Source: Borrelia coriaceae
GTDB lineage: Bacteria; Spirochaetota; Spirochaetia; Borreliales; Borreliaceae
Assembly: GCF_023035295.1 (NCBI RefSeq)
Contig: NZ_CP075080.1
Location: 1-30,242 of the forward strand
Direction of reading: 5' to 3'
DNA: 30,242 bases
A program made the translations under genes and the position numbers. The notes beneath the pieces were generated by a model. It searched no databases. It worked only from the letters and a program-made list of their open reading frames with translations, and was not told the origin of the DNA. Below, piece by piece: positions 7,311 to 15,763 of this stretch. Position 1 is the stretch's first letter, and every line of letters begins with the position of its first letter.

Positions 7311-8192
7311 CTAACTTTCAATATCAATGATTAATCTATGAGTAATATCAAATACAAGTAACTCTGAAGGTTGTACAGTAATATCTTTATTTTCATTACT
7401 ATTAAATTCACTACTTAAATCTGATATGTTTGTACTTGTATCATCTTTAGTTACTGCAAATATTTTCATGCTTTTAATACCTTTAATTTCATTAACGGGA
7501 GCAAGGAAATCTTGATATTCAAAGCTAATACCCATATCAGAATAATTGTTTTTGATGATGCGATCATAGATATTTCGTATTTGTTTATCAATGTTAAGAT
7601 AAGTATGGTTTTTAATATCTAGACTGTATTTAACTTTAAGATAAAGATACTTTTTTTTACCAAGTGTGACTTTGTATACTTTTTTTTGATTTATTTCATT
7701 CATTCCATCAATTTCAATATCTCCTTCAAGGTTAGTACCACTAGGAACAGTCTCATAAAGCATATTCCAAAGATTGGCTTTAAATTTAGAATCTTGAATT
7801 TGAGCTTTAGATGTATTTAATACAGATTCATTTAAGAGTAGATATATCTTAACCTTACCAGCTTCACTTGTAAGATTAGCATATTCAATTTTATCTAGGT
7901 TAAGTAATGCTTTTATTACTCCAGGTTGGGTAATACTATTTGAAGTTATATATTTTTGAATAATTTGGAAAAATTCTCCACCGGGTTGCATTTTATCAAA
8001 AAATAAATTAAGCTCATTAATGATCTGTTCTTCTACAATTGAAAGTGAGGTTGCTATAATATTATAAATTGAAGATGGGTCATCACTTATTACAACATTA
8101 TACATTTGCATTAAATATTCTTTTTTAGTCTCTACGATTTGGGAAATATTTTGTTTTAAAATTCCAAAATTGGGATCAAATATGATACTCAT
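7311..8192 (-). CDS. Baseplate J-like protein (DUF276 family)
   Basis: 293 aa. Baseplate J/gp47-like features are visible: an N-terminal helix leading to SIVEEQIINELNLFFDKMQPGGEFFQIIQKY (positions about 51-81, in two pieces), the usual region preceding the conserved beta-barrel core, followed by alternating beta segments. It would form the baseplate wedge with the gp25-like and gpI-like neighbours. The ATG overlaps the end of the gp25-like gene by 4 nt. It is shorter than many gpJ proteins (usually 300-480 aa) but ordinary for cp32. Confidence rests on gene order as much as sequence. Confidence 0.65.
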   Translation of the reverse strand: MSIIFDPNFGILKQNISQIVETKKEYLMQMYNVVISDDPSSIYNIIATSLSIVEEQIINELNLFFDKMQPGGEFFQIIQKYITSNSITQPGVIKALLNLDKIEYANLTSEAGKVKIYLLLNESVLNTSKAQIQDSKFKANLWNMLYETVPSGTNLEGDIEIDGMNEINQKKVYKVTLGKKKYLYLKVKYSLDIKNHTYLNIDKQIRNIYDRIIKNNYSDMGISFEYQDFLAPVNEIKGIKSMKIFAVTKDDTSTNISDLSSEFNSNENKDITVQPSELLVFDITHRLIIDIES

Positions 8193-8521
8193 GTATTAAT
8201 AACCGTTTCAAGTGAGTCACCTGGGAAGTAAAATGTAATATTTAATTTTTTAAGTTTAATTTCAACTTTGATTCCTACAAGATTAATTTGTAATTCATTA
8301 ATTACGTTGTAAAAGTATGTTTTAATTTGATTTAGCTTTCCTAGTTTACATACTTTTAAAAGATATAAATAGTCAAGTCCCCACTGTGGTGCGTAAGATA
8401 TACTTCCCTTTAGTGTTTTAAGAAATATAAATAATCGTTGTTTTTGTTCTTCAACACCATCTATGATATTTAAGTCATTGTTAAATATTAAATCGAAGTT
8501 GTTATTAATTTTGATATCCAA
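8189..8521 (-). CDS. gp25/GpW-like baseplate protein
   Basis: 110 aa. The pattern NFDLIFNNDLNIIDGVEEQKQRLFIFLKTLKGSISYAPQWGLDYL is typical of the small gp25-like baseplate wedge protein: a segment that reports 'nothing before the given region', then the acid-rich IDG-EEQ-Q-L core, and a late Gly-Leu-Asp-Y. These proteins start sheath assembly in contractile tails. The start is TTG, with AAAGG 8 nt upstream. An extended -10-like element TTTTTGCTAAAAT lies about 45 nt upstream on the same strand (8561-8573), so a secondary promoter for the baseplate/fibre part of the operon is possible. Confidence 0.65.
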   Translation of the reverse strand: MDIKINNNFDLIFNNDLNIIDGVEEQKQRLFIFLKTLKGSISYAPQWGLDYLYLLKVCKLGKLNQIKTYFYNVINELQINLVGIKVEIKLKKLNITFYFPGDSLETVINT

Positions 8522-8558
8522 TCTTTATACCTTTAACCACGAAAATAAATATATAACT

Positions 8559-8575
8559 ATTTTAGCAAAAATCTA
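8559..8575 (-). promoter_or_regulatory. Possible internal late-operon promoter
   Basis: On the - strand: ATTTTTGCTAAAATAG, an extended -10 (TGC then TAAAAT) of the same type as at 3416, 25541, 26349 and 30081. It overlaps the end of the spike gene, where the only sizeable gap (about 50 nt) in this part of the late operon occurs. No clear -35 was seen. Confidence 0.35.
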
Positions 8576-9349
8576 ACTAAGTAAATCATAAATTCTGTTT
8601 CTAATACTATAAAGACCAGCTCTACTAGATTCATCTATAATAGCTTGACCAGTAACTCTTAAATTATTTATAGCGTATGTTATATCAATTAAAATACTTT
8701 TTAAAGTTTCAGAATTGTTGCTTATATCAATTTTATTATTAGATTTAATGCGAACTTTATTTTTACCTATTAAATCAAGATTGTAATTTGAACTGATATC
8801 AATGTCATCATTAGCTTTAATTACAACATCATCTTCAGCCTTAATACTAAAATCGACACAATTAATGTTGATGTTTTGATTTGCATTTAGATTAGTATTA
8901 TTAGCATTTATGTAGGTATCATTATCAGAATTTATGTTGATTTGATTGTTAGATTTAATATCAACTTTATTAATGGTTTTTAATTTGATATCATCACAAG
9001 CCATTTCTAGATATTTGGGATTTATAATACTTAATATATAAAAATGATTTTTGTCAAAGTTAATATTATCATCGTGATTGAAAAGGTTGATATTAGATTG
9101 AAGTAATAATACCATTTCACCTTCATTTGGGTTTATGTTAATATTTGATATGTTTTGTGTTTCAATTTCGATGTTATCAAATTCTTCTATTATTACAACA
9201 CCTTTTTGTGAATTTGGATCAAAGGTTTTAACTTTACCTATTTTAGTAATGAAGATATTATTGAATATCCATTTTTTTATTTCTTCTTGTGTTAATGCAG
9301 ATCCATATAGATTTTGATTCATTCTATAAAATTCGTAGTTAGGGTGCAT
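8573..9349 (-). CDS. Baseplate spike (gpV-like; DUF777 family)
   Basis: 258 aa. Residues about 33-110 look like the OB-fold of gpV/gp5 spike proteins (KIGKVKTFDPNSQKGVVIIEEF). Residues 119-211 consist of short alternating polar/hydrophobic repeats (IKSNNQININSDND, INANNTNLNANQNINI, VIKANDDIDISS), the pattern of the intertwined triple-stranded beta-helix that forms the membrane-piercing needle. A C-terminal helix follows. This identifies a central spike for a contractile tail. There is no lysozyme domain inside it, unlike T4 gp5. The ATG has AAAGGAG upstream. It sits between hub and gp25 genes, as expected. Confidence 0.75.
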   Translation of the reverse strand: MHPNYEFYRMNQNLYGSALTQEEIKKWIFNNIFITKIGKVKTFDPNSQKGVVIIEEFDNIEIETQNISNININPNEGEMVLLLQSNINLFNHDDNINFDKNHFYILSIINPKYLEMACDDIKLKTINKVDIKSNNQININSDNDTYINANNTNLNANQNININCVDFSIKAEDDVVIKANDDIDISSNYNLDLIGKNKVRIKSNNKIDISNNSETLKSILIDITYAINNLRVTGQAIIDESSRAGLYSIRNRIYDLLS

Positions 9350-9373
9350 ATGTATCTCCTTTTTAATTATGAT

Positions 9374-10315
9374 TTAAATTTGAATGCTATTTGAGTCATC
9401 ATAAAGTTTAAGCATGAGTGAGCATTCATTAGAATTACTAAGTGTAGCATTTGTTTCACTAATGGTGTTTTTGATTGTATTTCCAAGAGAATCGATAAAT
9501 GATACTTTATCACCAACTCTTAACTTATGTGTATAAGTTACTTTGGCTTTCCAATATATGAGCCTTATATTACGGTTAGAACCTAATGTTATTTCTTGTT
9601 GAGGTATAAACTGCAGTCCGTAATCTTCAAGTTTTTCATAATGAGTAGAATGACCAGTTTTCATATAGTTTGTAAATATAAAATTACATTCAACTTTGTC
9701 TATTCCATTACCAACGTCTGCTAATGCGCTTTTGACATATTTTTTAGATAGTTTTTCTATAAATTCTTTTGGATTTGTTGCGTAAAAGTTTTCTTCAATG
9801 ACTCTAAGCTTGTCATCAGTGCTCATATTGATAATATTTCTATTTGGGAAAGCTGATTTAATAGCAGCCTCTACACTCATACCTTTAAATTGTTTAGTTT
9901 TAAGTTCACGATTGAAAAAATTACTTTTTGAGGCTAAGTGAATCTCAAGTTCTACACTAAAATCACCACTAGGATAATCAGTACTCATTGGAACGCCAAG
10001 ATACCCTGCCATGATAAATTCAAATTCTTTTTCATGAGCATATTTTTTATAAAATATTTTTACAACATCTCCTTCTTTTACATCAGAAGTAAAATCTAAT
10101 GGCAAGTTCCAAAGTACTAGCTTTGCTTGTTTTGCTCTTACAAAATTATAGCTTGAATAAATGTTAGATATGGAAATATCTATGTGTATACCATCTTGTG
10201 TATCTATAACAATTTTAGGAACATCTTCAGTTATAGCCTCACCAGTAATATCAGAATTGGATGAGTTAATAGTAGAGTAAAATTCAATTTTAAAGTCATA
10301 CTTGAGTAATATCAT
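9374..10315 (-). CDS. Baseplate hub protein (DUF693; gpD/gp27-like)
   Basis: 313 aa, mainly beta-rich. It has features of phage hub proteins: an early FYKKYAHEKEFEFIMAGYLG strand pair (about 95-115), a central helical segment with MSVEAAIKSAFPNRNIINM (about 145-165; the typical 'critical temperature' domain between two barrels), and a C-terminal beta part (LRVGDKVSFIDSLGN) that resembles the XkdQ/gp44-type hub end. The hub links tail tube and spike, and the gene indeed lies between tape-measure and spike genes. I assign it to cp32 family DUF693 from memory. ATG start, 4 nt after the preceding gene's stop. Confidence 0.65.
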   Translation of the reverse strand: MILLKYDFKIEFYSTINSSNSDITGEAITEDVPKIVIDTQDGIHIDISISNIYSSYNFVRAKQAKLVLWNLPLDFTSDVKEGDVVKIFYKKYAHEKEFEFIMAGYLGVPMSTDYPSGDFSVELEIHLASKSNFFNRELKTKQFKGMSVEAAIKSAFPNRNIINMSTDDKLRVIEENFYATNPKEFIEKLSKKYVKSALADVGNGIDKVECNFIFTNYMKTGHSTHYEKLEDYGLQFIPQQEITLGSNRNIRLIYWKAKVTYTHKLRVGDKVSFIDSLGNTIKNTISETNATLSNSNECSLMLKLYDDSNSIQI

Positions 10316-10319
10316 TAAG

Positions 10320-10895
10320 CTATCCTTTATATTTTCTTAATGAAAATGTTTTAATAACCTCCATATTGAGACTAACTTCAACTTCATCAATAAAAGGAGT
10401 ATCTTTAAATGTGATTGAATTTATAACAACCAAATCTTTAATACCAAATGATGGACTGTAAGCAGTAAATGGTACTTGAGCTTGTAGTCTAGATGCTAGT
10501 TGTTCTTTTACCAAATTACTATCAAATTCGAGTAGACAATTACCAAAATAAGTTGATCTGAGCGGTGTTAACATTTCTTTATATAAATTTGTTAAGATGC
10601 CACCTGAGAGTGATATAGTCTCGGCTGTTAGAGTTGGATTATAGCTTACATATTCAGCTTTTCTAGAATAATAATTGATAACAGGACGTTTAGAACAACT
10701 TGTGTTATAAGTTCTAGTAATAAGTTCAGACTTTGGTTTAATAAAAAATAGTTGTGGAAGGTATCCCATTCCTTTAAGATCGGGTCTTGGAAAAAGAACT
10801 ATAAAGTTATCAGTACTAAATAAAGCAAAGATTTGGGTTGAAACATCTCTAATTATTTGAAATATTTCATGTGGTGATAATGTATTATTGTTCAA
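10320..10895 (-). CDS. Tail/baseplate protein (DUF792 family)
   Basis: 191 aa. Located between tape measure and hub, where contractile phages encode the tube-initiator/LysM-type protein (gp53/gpU-like). It contains AQVPFTAYSPSFGIKDLVVI near the middle-end and a C-terminal VEVSLNMEVIKTFSLRKYKG, which fit a beta-sandwich tail protein of this kind, but no LysM repeat is obvious. The start is TTG with AGGAGGG about 11 nt upstream. The cp32 family is, from memory, DUF792. The role is inferred from position. Confidence 0.55.
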   Translation of the reverse strand: MNNNTLSPHEIFQIIRDVSTQIFALFSTDNFIVLFPRPDLKGMGYLPQLFFIKPKSELITRTYNTSCSKRPVINYYSRKAEYVSYNPTLTAETISLSGGILTNLYKEMLTPLRSTYFGNCLLEFDSNLVKEQLASRLQAQVPFTAYSPSFGIKDLVVINSITFKDTPFIDEVEVSLNMEVIKTFSLRKYKG

Positions 10896-10928
10896 TATTT
10901 AAGTAACCCTCCTCATTTAAAAGTAAAA

Positions 10929-12209
10929 TTATGGTGTAGACACAGATTTATCTGATTCTTCTTGAAGTTTAGCTAGACTCTCACCACCGTCCCCTCCTAA
11001 GAATTTAGGAAGTATTGATTTAAGTCTTGCAATTAAGGTATCTATAGAAAAAATATTTTTGATTCCGTTTATTAAGGGATCAACGATATGTGTTTTAAAC
11101 TTAAAGTCTTTAAGCCATGCGAGTAGATCACCAGTGACTTTTACTAAAGGATCCATAACCTTAGCAGTTAGTTCTTTAAGCTCATCATCTAATTTGTAAA
11201 TATTGCTTACTGCTTTATCAGCAGCACTTGCATGTTGCGTGATATTTAAAGAGTTAAAGTCTTTTAGTACCTTTTCTATCATTTTGGTTCTAGAGCTTAA
11301 GTCTAGAGTAGCTCCTTGTTCATATTGCATTTGTGATTGTTCAAGATAATCTTTTCTAACTTTTTTAAACTGACTCATCATTGTAAAAATTGCATTACCT
11401 TTACCACTTAGAAATTCAATCACAGAAGATATAGCATCGTCATCACTTGAAGCAATACCACTTGCCTTAAGCTTAGCAGCAAGTTCCACAGATTTTAATA
11501 CATTATTTTCATTATCAAGTCCCAAGTTAGCAAGGGTACCCTTAATGACACCAGCTTTGCTTAAGAATTCTTCTATGCTTTTGGTTTGCTCAAATGTTTT
11601 CATGCCATGTAGATTACTCATTAAGCTTGCTTTTTCGTTTTTTTCAAATATCCTAGAATTTATAAGATTAAATCTTTTTGCAATAGCTTGTTCTTTTATA
11701 GCTTCTTTTGCAAATCCAAGAGTATTAGAAGAAACCTTTTTTATAGCATGAGATACTATATTTCCAATGACAGTTCCTATTGCAATACTTGGGATACCAA
11801 TTCCTACTTTATTTTGTTGTGTTAACTTACCTTTTCGTTTACTCTCTTCTTTTAATTTTTTATATTCTAATGTTCTTAAATCTTCTGATGACATAGTAGA
11901 ACGTTTAAATGCTTCACGTTGTGCTTTTTGGAATGTATAGCCTTGCTTTATGAGTTTTTTAGTTTCACTAAGTCTAAACTTTTCTACTTTGTCTCTTAAT
12001 TTTTCATATTTGGTTTGGTTTTTAAGTTCGCGTTTTTTTTCTTGTAAGTTATATTTAATAAAGTCTTTTGTACTTCCAAGTGATGTTCGTTTAGGTTTAA
12101 TTAGATTTTCTAACTTGGAAATATCTCTTTCTAATGATTTGCGCGTTGTTGCGTGATCTAAGACTCCTTTAAATTTGATTGTAAATTTATCATTCACACG
12201 TATCCTCAC
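10929..12209 (-). CDS. Tail tape-measure protein (DUF759 family)
   Basis: 426 aa. The N-terminal 130 residues are charged coiled coil (ESKRKGKLTQQNK at its end), followed by a hydrophobic Gly/Ile segment at 136-156 (IGIPSIAIGTVIGNIVSHAI), then long helices. This is the standard design of a tape measure: coiled coil plus a membrane-inserting section. At about 1.5 A per residue it would set a tail of roughly 60 nm (inference). The start is GTG overlapping the previous stop (GTGA), with no Shine-Dalgarno, so it depends on coupling. It is short compared with tape measures of other myophages (usually above 600 aa). Confidence 0.7.
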   Translation of the reverse strand: MRIRVNDKFTIKFKGVLDHATTRKSLERDISKLENLIKPKRTSLGSTKDFIKYNLQEKKRELKNQTKYEKLRDKVEKFRLSETKKLIKQGYTFQKAQREAFKRSTMSSEDLRTLEYKKLKEESKRKGKLTQQNKVGIGIPSIAIGTVIGNIVSHAIKKVSSNTLGFAKEAIKEQAIAKRFNLINSRIFEKNEKASLMSNLHGMKTFEQTKSIEEFLSKAGVIKGTLANLGLDNENNVLKSVELAAKLKASGIASSDDDAISSVIEFLSGKGNAIFTMMSQFKKVRKDYLEQSQMQYEQGATLDLSSRTKMIEKVLKDFNSLNITQHASAADKAVSNIYKLDDELKELTAKVMDPLVKVTGDLLAWLKDFKFKTHIVDPLINGIKNIFSIDTLIARLKSILPKFLGGDGGESLAKLQEESDKSVSTP

Positions 12210-12436
12210 TTAGAAAGAATAAGTTCTAATATTTGTTTTTCTAACTTAGCTTCAGATATTTTATTAACTTCCATGAGTTCATCATAAAACATGCTTTTAA
12301 CTTCATTATAAGAGCATACATTTGTAAATATTGGTAGCCAGTATTTATTTTTTTTAACTTCTTCAAGTAAAGCAAAATAGCGTTCTCTAGTAGTCTGTAG
12401 ACTTTTTATAAACTGAAGAGCATCTTTAGTAATCAT
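12206..12436 (-). CDS. Tail assembly chaperone-like small protein (DUF1322 family)
   Basis: 76 aa helical protein (ITKDALQFIKSLQTTRERYFALLEEV...). It lies between the DUF1473 protein and the tape measure, a place almost always held by the second tail assembly chaperone. Its ATG overlaps the stop of the upstream gene (ATGA at 12433-12436), and its stop overlaps the tape-measure GTG. I looked for a slippery heptamer at the end of the upstream gene and saw none, so it is made by re-initiation rather than frameshifting. The exact biochemical role is unknown. Confidence 0.6.
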   Translation of the reverse strand: MITKDALQFIKSLQTTRERYFALLEEVKKNKYWLPIFTNVCSYNEVKSMFYDELMEVNKISEAKLEKQILELILSK

Positions 12437-12882
12437 AAGGTTATCCTATCTTGATTATTATCCTTTATCTTATTTACAACGTGTTCATAATTAAATTCTG
12501 TGTCATTTATATAATCAAATTGAACAAAGTCTCCAACATTATTTTCATATTCTTTAAGGAAAATAAAAGATGGCTTTTTAAATTCGGGATCTAAATGAAA
12601 TATATTAAACTCTACACAGTATATAATTGCTACAAGGTAATCTTTATAATAAGTAGCAAATTCTCTATTATTATCTAAAATAAGATAAAACTCATCTAGA
12701 AATCCTGGTTTTATCATTAAATTGGTAATTTCCTTTAAATATTTAATTTCGTTCAGTTTTTGGGTGCCTTCATTTTGTGAAAATCCTAATATAGAATCCC
12801 ATTCATACATTGGTAATACTTTTAGTTGGTACTCATAAGTTTTATCTTTACTTAAAATTTGCATTTTATATCTTGTGATCAT
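12433..12882 (-). CDS. Tail assembly chaperone-like protein (DUF1473 family)
   Basis: 149 aa. Placed between the tube gene and the tape measure, as the first tail chaperone (gpG/XkdN-like). It is acidic and helical, with conserved-looking YELKVLPMYEWDSILGF-type start (residues 17-35) and a late YEHVVNKIKDNNQD. Such proteins keep the tape measure soluble during tail assembly and are not found in the particle. ATG start, AGGACAGATA upstream. Assignment to DUF1473 is recalled from the cp32 gene set; the chaperone role is inferred from gene order. Confidence 0.6.
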   Translation of the reverse strand: MITRYKMQILSKDKTYEYQLKVLPMYEWDSILGFSQNEGTQKLNEIKYLKEITNLMIKPGFLDEFYLILDNNREFATYYKDYLVAIIYCVEFNIFHLDPEFKKPSFIFLKEYENNVGDFVQFDYINDTEFNYEHVVNKIKDNNQDRITL

Positions 12883-12892
12883 TATCTGTCCT

Positions 12893-13321
12893 TTAATTTA
12901 TTTTGGTTATTTTTTCACAATTAATTGCTCTGATCTCAAAAGTAACCTTTTCAGCTTCAGATGAGTAGCTTCTAGAGGGTTCTTCTGTAAATACAGCAGT
13001 ATTACTAATAATTTTTGTTGAAATACGATCATTAAATACAAGATCTAACATCTTGTCATTTTTACTTATGTTCATGTTATAAAACTGATCATCTGCTAGT
13101 TGTGTAAGTAAAATGTAATCTTGGCTACCAAGCGTAACTTCAATGTTGAATATATAAGTAATGGTTTTAGGATCCCTAAGACTAATAACGGGCAGGCCTC
13201 TGTCTTCATTGCTAATTATTGCTCTTGTTGTAGGTTCACTTGTAAATTCTAATTTTCCACTGTTAATTTGCCTACCACCTATTGAAAAATAAACATCTGT
13301 TAATTTATATAAATTATTCAA
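12893..13321 (-). CDS. Tail tube protein (DUF1463 family)
   Basis: 142 aa, mostly beta. The opening TDVYFSIGGRQINSGKLEFTSE and the later TITYIFNIEVTLGSQDYILLTQLADDQ (in parts) fit small contractile-tail tube proteins of the XkdM/DUF3277 kind, which form hexameric rings. The gene follows the sheath gene directly, as sheath-tube pairs do in phage genomes, and should be highly expressed: a strong AGGAGGG precedes the TTG start. No cysteine-rich or Ig-like extra domain is present. Confidence 0.65.
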   Translation of the reverse strand: MNNLYKLTDVYFSIGGRQINSGKLEFTSEPTTRAIISNEDRGLPVISLRDPKTITYIFNIEVTLGSQDYILLTQLADDQFYNMNISKNDKMLDLVFNDRISTKIISNTAVFTEEPSRSYSSEAEKVTFEIRAINCEKITKIN

Positions 13322-13337
13322 AGCTTAAACCCTCCTC

Positions 13338-14462
13338 TTAACTGGATAAAGTATTTAAATAATCACTAATGTCTTGTGAAGTAATATTAAGAAGCACGCT
13401 ATTCATACTAAAGTTGTAAACAATATTTAGTGATAGTAAAAGTTTTAAGCTTGAACTTGACTGTATGGCAATGTGAAGATCTGAGTATGAGACAATCATA
13501 CCTTTATCAATGAAACTCTTAAGTTTACATTCAATAGCAGTAGTATATGCATTATCTTTTTTACCATCAAGTTGTAAAGCTGATAATTTACTGTTTTGTC
13601 TATTATTAACATTCCATACCCTAATAAGTTCAAAGGTGAGCTCATATTTGATATAGTGATAAGTAAATAATTCATCAATTGCAGCTCCTTCAAGAGTTAC
13701 ACCTTCTTTAAATGCCTTAACACCATCAAGACCCGTTTCATTAAGCAATGAGTAAAAATTAATATTAGCTTTTCTAAGTTTGTCAATATCACCACTATCA
13801 GTAATGGGATTCATACCACTGAACTTAAGTCCATAAGGATTGGTTGAATGAAATATACTAGCTTCATGTAAGTATTTAGATATAAATCTTAAATGTAAAT
13901 GTTCTTCTTTTTTAGAATGAATAACAATAATTTTGGCTTTAGAGTTAGTACTATCTTTAAATAACTCTTTTATTTCAGATTCTTTTGTTGCGAATACAAA
14001 AAAGTGCTTATCTTCTTTAAAATATTGATAGTCATCTTTATATACAGTAAGGCCATCGCCACCGTCGGTATTATCTTTATAAGTATTTATAAGAACAACA
14101 AAAGTATATCTGTTTTCTTGTAACTGGTTTTTAATTTCCTTTGATTCTGTACCCTCTTTATATATAAGGAGTCTAACTGATCTTAAGCCTTGCTCGCCTG
14201 CTGAGAAGAATGCTTGTATTGCTTTTTTTAGGTAGGCTTTTTCCTTGTTAAATTCATCATCACCGTTGCTACCTTCTTTTTCAAGTGCATCAATTTGCTT
14301 TGTAAAGCTATTTATATTTAAGTTTAATATCTTAACCTTAGGTGTTGAAGTATTAAGTTTAATCTTATCTGTTTTATACACAAGTAAGGGCTGGTAATAA
14401 TTTACATGTTTTATATCTAAGGCCTGATGAGTTAAATTGACGTTAATTGTGTCTTGTGGCAA
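13338..14462 (-). CDS. Tail sheath protein (DUF787 family)
   Basis: 374 aa. The C-terminal third has the usual sheath pattern: a long helix (FELIRVWNVNNRQ, about 280), a segment before the last domain (AIECKLKSFIDKGMIVSYSDLHIAI, about 310-335, in parts), and a terminal beta strand (NSVLLNITSQDISDYL), the strand-exchange arm region. The middle contains a Rossmann-like stretch (FVVLINTYKDNTDGG ... KIIVIHSKKEEH). Sheath + tube + gp25 + J + I + spike define a contractile tail. The start is TTG with strong AAAGGAGG. It overlaps the previous gene end by 20 nt. It is shorter than T4 gp18 (659 aa) but similar to simple myophages. Confidence 0.7.
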   Translation of the reverse strand: MPQDTINVNLTHQALDIKHVNYYQPLLVYKTDKIKLNTSTPKVKILNLNINSFTKQIDALEKEGSNGDDEFNKEKAYLKKAIQAFFSAGEQGLRSVRLLIYKEGTESKEIKNQLQENRYTFVVLINTYKDNTDGGDGLTVYKDDYQYFKEDKHFFVFATKESEIKELFKDSTNSKAKIIVIHSKKEEHLHLRFISKYLHEASIFHSTNPYGLKFSGMNPITDSGDIDKLRKANINFYSLLNETGLDGVKAFKEGVTLEGAAIDELFTYHYIKYELTFELIRVWNVNNRQNSKLSALQLDGKKDNAYTTAIECKLKSFIDKGMIVSYSDLHIAIQSSSSLKLLLSLNIVYNFSMNSVLLNITSQDISDYLNTLSS

Positions 14463-15009
14463 TATTAGCCTCCTTTAATTTTTGTATAATCTGTGCATTA
14501 GCTTTAAAGTTTTGACTACAACAATAAGCAACATTGCTATAATTGGAATCAATTTTAATAAGTCCACTGTTTTGCATATTTGTTGTAGGATAGATATATA
14601 AGTTAACTTGAAGTGAATATTTATCATCTTCTTCTTGTTCTAGTGTTAACTTACAAGTATTCTCATAAATAAAATCAGTTAACAAACTATAAATTTGAAG
14701 CATTGTGTAATATGAATCCCTATCTTTAGAATCTATAACTTGACTTAAAATAAATATTTGAAAATGCAAACTAAACTCATTGACATTAGAGTAAAATTCA
14801 CCGCATCTTGAATTTGGTATTAATAAGTTATCTATATTTTCAAATTTAACTGCACATATATTTTCAAGCTTAGTAGTGTGTTTAGACATGTATGGATGAT
14901 TATATGTATGAATTATGTCTAAGCTTATTCCTAAGTTCTTAATGACTTCTTTAAAACTTTTTAGATAATCTAGTAAACAAGTATGTATAACCTTAATATT
15001 GAGTATCAC
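14443..15009 (-). CDS. Neck/tail terminator-like protein (DUF764 family)
   Basis: 188 aa. It has the position of the tail completion/terminator protein, after the gp10-like neck protein and before the sheath. The sequence has an N-terminal helix (VIHTCLLDYLKSFKEVIKNL) and a beta-rich remainder (CGEFYSNVNEFSLHFQIFIL, KYSLQVNLYIYPTTN), which is compatible with the gpU/gp15 fold. The start is GTG whose G is shared with the upstream TAG (TAGTG), with AGGA 8 nt before. The family number is recalled from cp32, not searched; the function is inferred from order and shape. Confidence 0.5.
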   Translation of the reverse strand: MILNIKVIHTCLLDYLKSFKEVIKNLGISLDIIHTYNHPYMSKHTTKLENICAVKFENIDNLLIPNSRCGEFYSNVNEFSLHFQIFILSQVIDSKDRDSYYTMLQIYSLLTDFIYENTCKLTLEQEEDDKYSLQVNLYIYPTTNMQNSGLIKIDSNYSNVAYCCSQNFKANAQIIQKLKEANIATRHN

Positions 15010-15380
15010 TAGTTTATCCTATAACTAATAGAATTAAGCATATTTGCAGTATCAATTAATGTTGATGTTGGATAAGATGATCCTTTTCTTTTTTTATATG
15101 CAATGGTTTTAGCTTGTATTTGAGGTTTTACTTTGTTTGAAATTACATAATTAGTGTAATAAGCTATAAAGGCCTCGGCTATAGCTTGCATACCTTTTTT
15201 AGGATTTTGCATAAAGCAATTTCTTATATAAATTGTGTCTATGTTTTCCCTAAATCCCATTTCATTAGCAACAGCATATAAGTGTGATCTTGAAGGTAAT
15301 TTGCTACTACCAAATTCATGCATACGAGCAATTTTTGCATTTCTTTTATCAAACCAACCAATCTCAATCTCTATTTCCAT
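15009..15380 (-). CDS. Neck protein, HK97 gp10 / virion morphogenesis-like
   Basis: 123 aa. The C-terminal motif TSTLIDTANMLNSISYRI corresponds to the 'PLIDTGRLLNSI' end of gp10-like/Mu gpG-type phage morphogenesis proteins, and the middle ARMHEFGSSKLPSRSHLYAV corresponds to their 'HEFG...PPRPFL' segment. These proteins sit in the head-tail connection. The gene overlaps both neighbours (10 nt with the preceding gene end, 1 nt with the next start), which indicates close translational coupling through the neck module. Confidence 0.65.
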   Translation of the reverse strand: MEIEIEIGWFDKRNAKIARMHEFGSSKLPSRSHLYAVANEMGFRENIDTIYIRNCFMQNPKKGMQAIAEAFIAYYTNYVISNKVKPQIQAKTIAYKKRKGSSYPTSTLIDTANMLNSISYRIN

Positions 15381-15763
15381 TCTATTACCTTCAAAATGAT
15401 AGTAAGATAGCCAATACTAGAGTCAATACTCACTATTTCATAAAACATATTAGAATCTGATATTCTATCTTTAAGTTCAAACTCTAAATTAGATGTAGTA
15501 TAAAGTTTATGAAGCGACTTTATATCATAAAGATTGGAATCATATAAATTTGTAAGTTCATCTGATTCTATACTGAAAAATACGCCTGTAAACTGCTCAA
15601 AGTTGTTCTTATCATATGTCAATTGATAATCTGATAAGTCTTCTAAATAAGCATAAGTGCCTTTATAGAGCTTAAATGTCTCTTCATTCTTAAAGTAAGA
15701 GATTACTCTTGATGCTGAGCTTGCTAGTCTAGTTCTAATACTATTATTATGTGTCATCATTTG
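15371..15763 (-). CDS. Head-tail stopper-like protein (DUF1506 family)
   Basis: About 130 aa from the ATG at 15763. An upstream TTG at 15781 would give 136 aa, but the ATG is better supported, with AGGA 9 nt before it and an overlap ATGATGA with the preceding stop. The sequence starts with HNNSIRTRLASSASRVISYF and continues as a beta-rich small domain (YEIVSIDSSIGYLTIILKVIEW), fitting the stopper/connector protein (gp16/XkdH-like) below the adaptor. In other phages this protein closes the head after packaging. DUF1506 is recalled from cp32. Confidence 0.55.
   Translation of the reverse strand, partial: QMMTHNNSIRTRLASSASRVISYFKNEETFKLYKGTYAYLEDLSDYQLTYDKNNFEQFTGVFFSIESDELTNLYDSNLYDIKSLHKLYTTSNLEFELKDRISDSNMFYEIVSIDSSIGYLTIILKVIEWK

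Noticed and set aside
12400..12480. Programmed -1 frameshift joining the two tail chaperone-like genes
   Set aside because: No slippery heptamer is visible near the end of the 149-aa gene; the overlap is a plain ATGA, so coupled re-initiation is the simpler reading.
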